Of a stretch of 32,987 nt of DNA, positions 8,879-15,671 are shown one piece after another; position 1 is the stretch's first letter; each line of letters begins with the position of its first letter. The notes under the pieces are model-generated. The model was not told the origin of the DNA, made no database searches, and was given only the letters and a program-made list of their open reading frames with translations. The stretch spans positions 1 to 32,987 of the forward strand of contig JAOTYD010000036.1 of assembly GCA_029862005.1 (NCBI GenBank). Direction: 5' to 3'. The stretch comes from Gammaproteobacteria bacterium (GTDB taxonomy: Bacteria; Pseudomonadota; Gammaproteobacteria; GCA-001735895). The translations under genes and the position numbers were made by a program.

Positions 8879-8919
8879 CTGCCTCCAAGTGTATACTACT
8901 TGGCGCAACCAGGCGGCAG
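8879..8919 (-). other. Nested hairpin directly after the channel gene
   Basis: An inner inverted repeat CCAAGT/ACTTGG with a 7-base loop (8885-8903) lies within an outer CTGCC/GGCAG pair (8879-8883 and 8915-8919), two bases beyond the stop codon of the channel gene. No T-run follows on the minus strand, so complete termination is unlikely. It could be an mRNA stabilising or processing hairpin that lowers downstream expression of lapG and lapD relative to the channel. Confidence 0.35.
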
Positions 8920-8921
8920 CT

Positions 8922-11108
8922 TTACTCTGCTTGATTCCTGGTTTTGAAAACGAATTCTCCGCGACGATTGATCGCTTTTCCAGCCTCGGTCGAATTATCG
9001 GCGATGGGCTCATTTTCTCCCACTCCAATCGCGATGATATCCGCGCTATCGATGTCGTTACTAATCAGTAAATTTTTCATCGCCTCGGCTCGTTTTTCAG
9101 ACAGGACCATATTATATCGGTCCGAGCCAACATTATCCGTATGCGTGTAAATCTCGATAATAATGTTGTCCATACGTTTAACCTGATCGATGATAGCCTT
9201 CACCTTGGCCTTGGACAGGTCAGTCAGTTCAGATTCATCATATATAAAGTTGACCAGATGAACCTTTCTAAGATCTATGACTTCAGCTACGAACACCCTT
9301 ACCCGCACTGTCGCGGTAGCGTTAGCCGTTGCGCCTTTATTATCCGTGACGGTGTATTTGAAAGTGTCGAACCCGATAAAACCCTCTGCGGGTCTGTACA
9401 CCAGGTTATTGCTGTCATTGAATGCCAGGCGGCCTACTTCAGGTTGGCTCACATCGATGATTTCCAGAGGATCGGAATCCGAGTCATAATCATTCGCAAG
9501 CAACTGTGCGGTCGTGATAACCAGTACGCTATTGGTTTCGATTTCAAACTCATCATCGTTCAGAATTGGAGCCGAGTTGGATGCTGGCAAAACAGGCTCC
9601 GGTTGTTTTACTTTCGAATCAATCCTGGTATCAAGCTGTTCGTTACATCCAAAAGGATTCACCTGGACATCGAGCAGCGTATTATCACAGTGGTCCATGG
9701 GATCAACTTCAGCATCCCGATCCTCGTCGTCGGGGAGCGGGAGGGCATCAACCTGGTTAGTGGTCAGTCGGGCAACCTGCAGATTGCCGTCTTTTAATTC
9801 GAATTCGATTGCTGCGGCTTCAAACAACCTGCCGATACCCTCGTAAACCCGATAGCGGGCAACCAGCGAATCATACTTAGCCTCGGTATATTGATTTCTT
9901 GCAGTATTCAGTTCGTTCTCTGCATCGAGCAGGTCGATAAGGTCGCGCTGGCCGATAAAAAACTCCTCTTTATAAGACTCGACGGTTTGTCCGGCCTTAA
10001 GGACGTGGGCATTGAGAAATTTAAGTTGCTGGACCAACAGGTCATCAGCAGTCCAGGATAACCGCAGGGTATTGATAACCTGCCGCCGCACCCGGGCGGC
10101 GAACTCCTTTTGCTCGTAAACGGCGCTGACTTTCTTTTGCTGCTCGGCATCATTTCTGCCACCGCGATAAAAATTGTACGAGAGATTGAGCACAATACTG
10201 GTTTCCTCGGTATTTCCGTCGAGGCCGTCAAGGTCTTCGCCATACTCGGTGGCAAGGCGAAGGTCGAGATTGGGATAGCGCGTTTTCAGTGACCGACGAT
10301 GATCCGACTGGGCCGCCTCGATATTGCTTTTCGCAACCCGCATCGCCGGATGGTCAACCAGCGCCTGGTCAATCAGTAAATCCAGTTGCTCTCGCGGCAT
10401 GGAAGGCAGACCGGGCTCGGACAATTCAAAGGGATCGATGTAGCGCCCCAGGATTTGATGCAGCTGCGTGGCCGCGTCTTCGAGATTGTTTTGTTGTGCG
10501 ATCTGGCTTGCCTGGGCGCGGGCGAGACGCCCCTCGGTTTGCTGCAGTTGCGAAAGCCTGCCAACACCGGAGAGATTACGCTCTTTTATCCGTGACAGAA
10601 TTTCTTCATGGGCCGCAACGTTTTCAATTGAAAGCTGGTAAAGCCGGCGTTGCTTGATGACCTCGAGATAAGCCTGTATTGCACGCAGTGCAATATTGTC
10701 GGCGGTGTCATAAACCTCGTATAGCGCGGCGTCGATGCGGGCCCTGGTTTGCTCGATCTGGTAGGTCGTGTCATAGCCGTTAAACAGATTCTGGGTGAGC
10801 GAGAGTTCGAGCCTGGTGCTGTCGTAGTCGACAGACTGGTTGCCGGTGGAGGGGGAATCGGTGTCATAAAATCCGGCGGAAGCGTTCAGATCAACACTGG
10901 GTCGCCAGCCACTTTCGGCGATATTACGGTCGCTGATAACCTGGCGGTAGACGTAGATCTTTTCTTTTACTTCCGGATGGGCACTGATCGCGTCAACAAC
11001 CATAGCCTGCATATCGAGAGCTTTTGCAGGTACTGCCAGGCTCAGCAAAAGGATGAGACCTGTCAGCGCTGTCTTCGAACCTGGATCTCGGACTGTAAAT
11101 GTGTTCAT
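8922..11108 (-). CDS. TolC-family type I secretion channel fused to cadherin-like and OmpA peptidoglycan-binding domains
   Basis: This is a 728-residue protein with a signal peptide (TALTGLILLLSLAVPAKA). Residues 31-435 are a TolC/LapE-type outer membrane efflux protein with its two repeated halves; the second contains LVDHPAMRVAKSNIEAA and later DLIDLLDAENELNTARNQY. An acidic linker (about 455-500) ends in DHCDN and NPFGC, resembling the calcium-binding linker of OmpA-like proteins. Residues 512-604 form a cadherin-like domain (LLANDYDSDSDPLEI, then GFDTFKYTVTDNKG). Residues 612-728 are an OmpA C-terminal domain with THTDNVGSDRYN, LSEKRA and NRRGEF; Asp658 and Arg673 match the diaminopimelate-binding pair. 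Plain TolC/LapE proteins are about 430-480 residues. The ATG at 11108 is chosen because it puts the signal peptide at the N-terminus; a TTG at 11162 is also in frame. It is the first gene of the secretion cluster. Confidence 0.93.
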   Translation of the reverse strand: MNTFTVRDPGSKTALTGLILLLSLAVPAKALDMQAMVVDAISAHPEVKEKIYVYRQVISDRNIAESGWRPSVDLNASAGFYDTDSPSTGNQSVDYDSTRLELSLTQNLFNGYDTTYQIEQTRARIDAALYEVYDTADNIALRAIQAYLEVIKQRRLYQLSIENVAAHEEILSRIKERNLSGVGRLSQLQQTEGRLARAQASQIAQQNNLEDAATQLHQILGRYIDPFELSEPGLPSMPREQLDLLIDQALVDHPAMRVAKSNIEAAQSDHRRSLKTRYPNLDLRLATEYGEDLDGLDGNTEETSIVLNLSYNFYRGGRNDAEQQKKVSAVYEQKEFAARVRRQVINTLRLSWTADDLLVQQLKFLNAHVLKAGQTVESYKEEFFIGQRDLIDLLDAENELNTARNQYTEAKYDSLVARYRVYEGIGRLFEAAAIEFELKDGNLQVARLTTNQVDALPLPDDEDRDAEVDPMDHCDNTLLDVQVNPFGCNEQLDTRIDSKVKQPEPVLPASNSAPILNDDEFEIETNSVLVITTAQLLANDYDSDSDPLEIIDVSQPEVGRLAFNDSNNLVYRPAEGFIGFDTFKYTVTDNKGATANATATVRVRVFVAEVIDLRKVHLVNFIYDESELTDLSKAKVKAIIDQVKRMDNIIIEIYTHTDNVGSDRYNMVLSEKRAEAMKNLLISNDIDSADIIAIGVGENEPIADNSTEAGKAINRRGEFVFKTRNQAE

Positions 11109-11400
11109 AGGGATACCGAAAATGGAAATACGAATTTCATCTCGGCGAACACCGAAATGCAAATTCCAAGCATAGCTCCGGGTACAGCCTTACGGGAAGA
11201 TCTGGCTAACACAATGGATAGTTTCGACCTCTAGTGTAAGGGTATTTATAATTAAAATTAAGTATATCGCTTAAGTTGTTGAAGATAATAGTCTATTTTG
11301 GCTTGTATTCAACCCGAAAATAGCCTCCGGCACGGCAGTTCAGAGGGCTTCTGTGACCTATTTAATCTTTCTGATTCGGGCCGGAGGTCCGATGTCAGTT
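11109..11400. other. Intergenic region upstream of the adhesin cluster
   Basis: These 292 bases separate the kinase operon from the adhesin cluster, both on the minus strand. An AT-rich stretch at about 11235-11275 could contain the cluster promoter: on the minus strand TATAAA preceded 18 bases upstream by TTAAGC, which is a weak -35. An 8-bp inverted repeat (CCTCCGGC at 11324-11331 and GCCGGAGG at 11380-11387) with a long 48-base interior lies just after the last gene of the kinase operon. There is no classic T-tract terminator, so read-through from the kinase operon into the adhesin cluster is possible. No credible gene is seen here. Confidence 0.4.
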
Positions 11401-11670
11401 TTATGCGTAGAGGACATAACCCAATGCAATGGAGGCAGCTATTCCAAGGGCGATGATGATCCAGTCCGATGAAGTGTATGATTTTTGAATCTTCGGGGAA
11501 TCCGAACCCTGTAAAGCGGTGAAGTTCTTTAAATCCGATTCATCGATCTTGCCCCGGTTTTCAAGTCGCTTCAGCAACTGAGCTCGAATCTCTACGTACT
11601 GTTCCCTGGATATCAAGTCGTTTGCGTAAGTTTTGGCGAGCAAACGCAAAGGGGAGGTTTGCTGATTCAT
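11401..11670 (-). CDS. Small membrane-anchored protein of the kinase operon
   Basis: This is an 89-residue protein of unknown function. The first 55 residues are soluble and helical, with charged heptad-like stretches (AKTYANDLISREQYVEIRAQLLKRL) resembling short SHOCT-like oligomerisation segments. A linker follows, then one membrane segment at the very C-terminus (about 68-88, IIIALGIAASIALGYVLYA). That arrangement is a tail anchor with the soluble part in the cytoplasm. The ATG at 11670 overlaps the kinase stop as TGATG, so it is translated with the kinase; a TTG one codon earlier is less likely. Position suggests a substrate or adaptor of the kinase-phosphatase pair, which is inference only. 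Confidence 0.75.
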   Translation of the reverse strand: MNQQTSPLRLLAKTYANDLISREQYVEIRAQLLKRLENRGKIDESDLKNFTALQGSDSPKIQKSYTSSDWIIIALGIAASIALGYVLYA

Positions 11671-13673
11671 CAATTTTGAAACTGTGCGTTTATTTGCTTG
11701 TTCAGGCTCTGCAAACGAGTATCTTCCGGGAATAGTTTCAGACCGGTGATAATGTAGTTTGACGCTTCATTGTACTTGCGCTTTGCAATCAGTTTTTCAG
11801 ATTCGGAAAGATAAAGATCGGATAGCGCCTTGTCCTTGAGCAGATAGTGTTTTGGATCAACGCGTTTAATAAGTGGAATAACGGTGGTTAAATCCTCTCC
11901 GTTAGGCGTTTTAACCAGCTTTTTGGCATTGAAATAGCGTTTGTACAGTGAGATCAGGCTGTTCATCAGGCGATCACGCTGTTCCTTGACCTGGTCTTCG
12001 ATCGTAGACAGGGCAACAGAATCGGGATAGTGCTGCTTCGCCTGCGCCAGCAGATTTTGAGCTTGCGGGTAATCGTATAGACCTTCATTGGGTCGAAACA
12101 CCGAGCGGATGCGATCCCGGTAAAATGTGATTATTTCCCGTCGCAGTCCAACCGAGATGATCTTCTGCTGTTCCGGGTTAAGTTGATCCAGCGACCAGAT
12201 CGTCTCGATCATCAGTGCCTTGTCACCATCCTTGATTAACTTGATCTTGTCGTATAGCTGCTGCTCGGCCTGGAACTCGAGAAAGGGCTTGTAACCTATT
12301 CCGGCCCCGATAACTCCCACAAACAGGGCTACCAATAAAATAGTCTTGCTATGCGATTTCCGCAGGCGCATGCCCTCGGCGAATTTCTCTACATTACTGA
12401 TTCTATCTTCACGAGCCGTCGTTAATGCTTTCATCAACGTTTTTTGCTGACGACGGTTTAATCCCTTGATTGGCTTGGGTTTTATTCCCAGCTCTTTAAT
12501 TTTGGGCGACGCGACCTTGTTATAGGGATGCTTGCCCCCAGCGAGCAGCTGGTAGGCGACACAGGCAAGACCGTAAATATCGTCTCTCGGATCGGGATTC
12601 ATACCGGCAAACATTTCCGGGGTTGCATAGGCTGGCGTGACTGCGCTGAGCTTGGCCGGATCAAACATCGTATTTTCTCGTTCCTCGTCCGTTTGCGTGC
12701 TTGCCCGGGCGATGCCGAAATCGAGGAGTTTGACGTGGCCGTCACTTAACAGGAAGCAATTACCCGGCTTGAAATCAGAGTGAATCAGCTTTTTCTCATG
12801 CGCATAGGCCAGGCCGCTGCAAAGCTCTTCGATAATGTGCAGCGCATGGTCAAGTTTGAGCGGTTTTTTATTTATTTCCTTGATCAGCTGGTTCAGGGGT
12901 TTTCCCTGCAGGTATTCCATGGTCATGAAAACGGTATTGCCGTCGCGGTCAAAATCATAGACCGTTGCGATATTCGGGTGTGCCAGGCGTTGCGCTTTAC
13001 TGGCCTCGCGCTGCAATGCAATGAACGATCCGGAATATTTTTTGAACGCATCGGTCAGTACCTTGATCGCGACGTAAGGGTCTTTATCCTGGGCCTCGAC
13101 TTTGAGTAAATCCTTGGCCTTGAAAACCACGCCCATACCGCCCTGGCCAAGCTTTTCCAGCAGCACAAACCGGTCTTTCAGGGTTACGCCCGGCCCGAGA
13201 TTTTCGTACTGTGCCGTTTTTGCTGGGTTCTCAACGATCTTTGGACTCATCGGAGATTCATCTTCGCCCATGCTGATCGAAGGTTCCGAAATTTCGATTT
13301 CCTTGCTATTACCACCGGCGCTAACCCTGACGATAACGGTCTTGTCGCCAGCTTCTCCATCATCGCCCCCGGCGGACAATTCCGAAATATCGGTCAGATG
13401 CATCGTTTTGTCTTCCGCAAAGTAGGAAATATCGGTTTCCTGGCTGTTTTTCAGCGTCGAATTGATATTTATCTTGGAGATTATGTGGGAGATCTGGGTG
13501 AATCCGTTGGAATCGATTTTATCACTGGTATAAAGGGACTGCAGATAGCTCTGGGCTTCTGTATGGCCGTGTGGCACGGCGTCGAATATGCTCGCCAGAC
13601 CCTGTTCCAGGTCTTTCATATCCAAAGTACCTGCAATGTAGTCATTTATCAGCGATTCGCAGACTTCAGACAT
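11670..13673 (-). CDS. Membrane-anchored Hanks-type serine/threonine protein kinase
   Basis: This is a 667-residue protein. Residues 1-165 are an acidic, variable N-terminal part without a recognised domain. The kinase domain covers about 169-435: glycine loop GQGGMG (176-181), Lys204 in VAIKVL, Glu223, catalytic loop HSDFKPGN (298-305) and DFG (318-320). The loop has serine where most kinases have the arginine of HRD, making this a non-RD kinase; YATPE replaces the usual APE. One membrane helix (about 443-462) is followed by a 205-residue C-terminal region of helical repeats, probably periplasmic. The ATG overlaps the phosphatase stop as TGATG. Key catalytic residues are intact, so it should be active. 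Its substrates cannot be read from the sequence; the FHA-cyclase at 27585 is a candidate target or reader. Confidence 0.94.
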   Translation of the reverse strand: MSEVCESLINDYIAGTLDMKDLEQGLASIFDAVPHGHTEAQSYLQSLYTSDKIDSNGFTQISHIISKININSTLKNSQETDISYFAEDKTMHLTDISELSAGGDDGEAGDKTVIVRVSAGGNSKEIEISEPSISMGEDESPMSPKIVENPAKTAQYENLGPGVTLKDRFVLLEKLGQGGMGVVFKAKDLLKVEAQDKDPYVAIKVLTDAFKKYSGSFIALQREASKAQRLAHPNIATVYDFDRDGNTVFMTMEYLQGKPLNQLIKEINKKPLKLDHALHIIEELCSGLAYAHEKKLIHSDFKPGNCFLLSDGHVKLLDFGIARASTQTDEERENTMFDPAKLSAVTPAYATPEMFAGMNPDPRDDIYGLACVAYQLLAGGKHPYNKVASPKIKELGIKPKPIKGLNRRQQKTLMKALTTAREDRISNVEKFAEGMRLRKSHSKTILLVALFVGVIGAGIGYKPFLEFQAEQQLYDKIKLIKDGDKALMIETIWSLDQLNPEQQKIISVGLRREIITFYRDRIRSVFRPNEGLYDYPQAQNLLAQAKQHYPDSVALSTIEDQVKEQRDRLMNSLISLYKRYFNAKKLVKTPNGEDLTTVIPLIKRVDPKHYLLKDKALSDLYLSESEKLIAKRKYNEASNYIITGLKLFPEDTRLQSLNKQINAQFQN

Positions 13674-14449
13674 CAGTTAACCTTTTGTTGCGTTTTCAAA
13701 GTAATAATCGAGGTATTATCGGTCCCACCGGCATCCAGCGAGGCGGCCAGTAATGACTGCGAGAGTTCGGTCATATTCTCCGGATTAGACTCGATTATGG
13801 GTGTTATTTTGGTTTCTTCCAGATCTTTATAGAGCCCGTCGGAACAAATGATGTAAATATCGTCCTGCTCGACTTCGAAGTACTCGAAATCCAGGCATAG
13901 ATTATCGTCGATTCCCACTGCTTTCAGCACGACGTTCGCTGCCGGGTGCTCCTCGGCTTCTCGCGCCTCGATTTTTCCCATTCTGACCAGTTCCTCGACA
14001 TAACTGTGGTCTTCAGTCAAGCGTTCCAGCTTCCCGTCCCTGTAGCGATAAAGGCGACTGTCCCCTGCCCAGAAGGTGAACAAAAGGTTATGCCAGATAT
14101 AGACGCATATGATGGTACTGCCGATCGTTGCGCTACGCCCAAGTTTAAAGGACTTTTTCCTGATAATTGAATTGGAGTTTAGTATATTTTCCTCGAGCAA
14201 TAAAATACTGTCATCCAGTGAAGCATGCTGTTTGAACAAGCTCAGATTGTTGGTAATCGTCTGGCTTGCGAAATCACCTGCATGATGGCCCCCCATACCG
14301 TCGGCAACGATCCAGACGTTTTCGTCTGCATGTACCAGTATCGAGTCTTCATTTTTGTCTCGGACGTGCCCGGTATCGGTTACGCCGTTGCTAGAAATTT
14401 GGAAACTGATTGGGGATAGCTGATCGTTATGTGCTATGTAGCGTGACAA
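13673..14449 (-). CDS. PP2C-family serine/threonine phosphatase (Stp/PrpC type)
   Basis: This 258-residue protein should dephosphorylate proteins modified by the adjacent kinase. Metal-binding and catalytic motifs of bacterial PP2C enzymes are present in order: RDKNED (30-35), VADGMGGHHAGD (48-59), GDSRLYRYRDG, then CSDGLYKDL and GGTDNTS near the end. There is no membrane segment, so it is cytoplasmic. The start is TTG at 14449, supported by AAGGAG five bases upstream; no alternative ATG nearby would keep the first motif. It is the first gene of the phosphatase-kinase-small protein operon. It is divergent from the putative beta-barrel gene, across a 176-base gap that must hold both promoters. 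Confidence 0.95.
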   Translation of the reverse strand: MSRYIAHNDQLSPISFQISSNGVTDTGHVRDKNEDSILVHADENVWIVADGMGGHHAGDFASQTITNNLSLFKQHASLDDSILLLEENILNSNSIIRKKSFKLGRSATIGSTIICVYIWHNLLFTFWAGDSRLYRYRDGKLERLTEDHSYVEELVRMGKIEAREAEEHPAANVVLKAVGIDDNLCLDFEYFEVEQDDIYIICSDGLYKDLEETKITPIIESNPENMTELSQSLLAASLDAGGTDNTSIITLKTQQKVN

Positions 14450-14454
14450 CGCAA

Positions 14455-14460
14455 CTCCTT
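14455..14460 (-). promoter_or_regulatory. Ribosome-binding site supporting a TTG start of the phosphatase
   Basis: On the minus strand AAGGAG is followed by five bases and then TTG at 14449. The near-consensus site is the reason for accepting the rare TTG start codon. Confidence 0.75.
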
Positions 14461-14625
14461 AAAACTCAGGGATTATCGACGGTAACAACTATAATAGTAA
14501 ATTAATGGCAAATTGGTATGTTTTACCGGGGAAAGTGCATAACTTGATTGAGATCAGTTCCAGGCACTCGAAAAACCTTATTCTATCATTACTTTTATCG
14601 TAAATTTTCTTCGGGGATATTTCAT

Positions 14626-15318
14626 ATGAAAAAAATAATTGGGCTGGGATTCGGGCTTCTATTGTTTGTATCAAATGTAAACGCACTGGATTTTGGTGTC
14701 GGAGTTAAAGCGGGAACGGTAGGCGCCGGAATCGACCTCAGCGCTGCGGTGACAAAAACCGTAAATGTACGTCTCAGTTTGACCAGTGTTGATCTCGAAG
14801 GTGAGGATGAAACCATTACCGTTGGCGATACCGTCGAGGGCGATATTGACGCCGAACTGGATCTTGACTTTGGCGCGAATGCGTTACTGGTTGACTGGTT
14901 CATTTTCAATGGGGGTTTCCACCTGACCGGGGGCATGTTGAGGCATTCCGGTGAAGCCGATCTAACAGGTACGCTTCTAAGTACAGCCACGTTTGATGGC
15001 GGGACTATTAGCCCAGGTGATCTGGTCGGTGGCGAGATTAACGGTGAGCTCAAACTTGCAGATTCTTATCAGCCTTATATTGGTATAGGTTGGGGGCGCA
15101 AAGCCGGTAAAGGTGGCGGGGTGTCGTTTACAGTCGATTTTGGAATTGTTCTGCTTGATCCTTCGGTGGAACTCGAAGCCACGGCGGATCCAGGTGGTGC
15201 ATTGACCCAGGCGGAGGTGAATGCCCGACTTCTTGAGATGGAAGGCGATGCTGAAGATGAACTGGACGACTTTGAAGCCTGGCCGATATTGTCTGCCGGT
15301 GTGAATTATGCGTTCTGA
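14626..15318 (+). CDS. Putative small outer-membrane beta-barrel protein
   Basis: This is a 230-residue protein I cannot assign to a named family. It has a clear signal peptide (KKIIGLGFGLLLFVSNVNA) and then alternating-residue beta-strands rich in Gly and Asp, such as VRLSLTSVDLEG and YQPYIGIGWGRKAG. It ends in AGVNYAF with a C-terminal phenylalanine, the usual outer-membrane barrel signature. An acidic loop (DAEDELDDFEAW) precedes the last strand. The architecture resembles OmpW- or OmpA-like 8-strand barrels. The ATG at 14626 is chosen for the signal peptide and the GGGGA upstream; an in-frame start at 14548 would bury the signal. It is a single-gene unit, ended by a strong terminator. Confidence 0.85.
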   Translation: MKKIIGLGFGLLLFVSNVNALDFGVGVKAGTVGAGIDLSAAVTKTVNVRLSLTSVDLEGEDETITVGDTVEGDIDAELDLDFGANALLVDWFIFNGGFHLTGGMLRHSGEADLTGTLLSTATFDGGTISPGDLVGGEINGELKLADSYQPYIGIGWGRKAGKGGGVSFTVDFGIVLLDPSVELEATADPGGALTQAEVNARLLEMEGDAEDELDDFEAWPILSAGVNYAF

Positions 15319-15344
15319 TCGGATTTAAATTTGGTATCATGCAA

Positions 15345-15373
15345 AGCAGCCGACAAGCGGCTGCTTTTTTTTT
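15345..15373 (+). terminator. Rho-independent terminator of the beta-barrel gene
   Basis: AGCAGCCG and CGGCTGCT form a perfect 8-bp stem with an ACAAG loop, followed directly by a run of nine T. It lies 27 bases after the stop of the beta-barrel gene and only 12 bases before the yggX start. yggX transcription must therefore arise from read-through or from a promoter inside this region. Confidence 0.92.
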
Positions 15374-15385
15374 GGGGTGGTTTAA

Positions 15386-15670
15386 TTGGCAAGACTAGTA
15401 AATTGCGTAGTACTCGGTGAGGAAGCGCCCGGGCTCGAAAGGGTGCCGTATCCAGGTGAACTCGGGCAGCGTATCTATGATAACGTTTCCGCCGAGGGCT
15501 GGAATAAATGGATCGAACGCCAAACCATGATCATTAACGAGAATGGACTTTCGACGATCGACCCGGCAAGCCTGGCGATTCTCGAACAGCACATGCTGGG
15601 ATTTATTTTCAAGGAAGGTGACCTCGGGCAACAGCCAGAGGGTTTTCGCGCACCTGGTGCGAAGAAGTAA
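15386..15670 (+). CDS. yggX: YggX-family Fe(II)-trafficking / oxidative damage protection protein
   Basis: This 94-residue cytoplasmic protein has the features of the YggX family: VNCVVLGEEAPGLE at the start, YPGELGQRIYDNVS, the invariant WNKWIERQTMIINE and a C-terminal FIFKEGDL. In enteric bacteria YggX protects iron-sulfur enzymes from oxidative damage and may move iron. The start is TTG at 15386, with GGGGTGG just upstream and no in-frame ATG before the conserved region. It is convergent with the ATP-grasp gene, with one base between stop codons. Length matches the family (about 90). Confidence 0.95.
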   Translation: MARLVNCVVLGEEAPGLERVPYPGELGQRIYDNVSAEGWNKWIERQTMIINENGLSTIDPASLAILEQHMLGFIFKEGDLGQQPEGFRAPGAKK

Positions 15671-15671
15671 G

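Noticed and set aside
9141-9797. A 218-codon plus-strand frame opposite the channel fusion gene
   Set aside because: It covers the complement of the cadherin-like and OmpA domains and shows no domain of its own.
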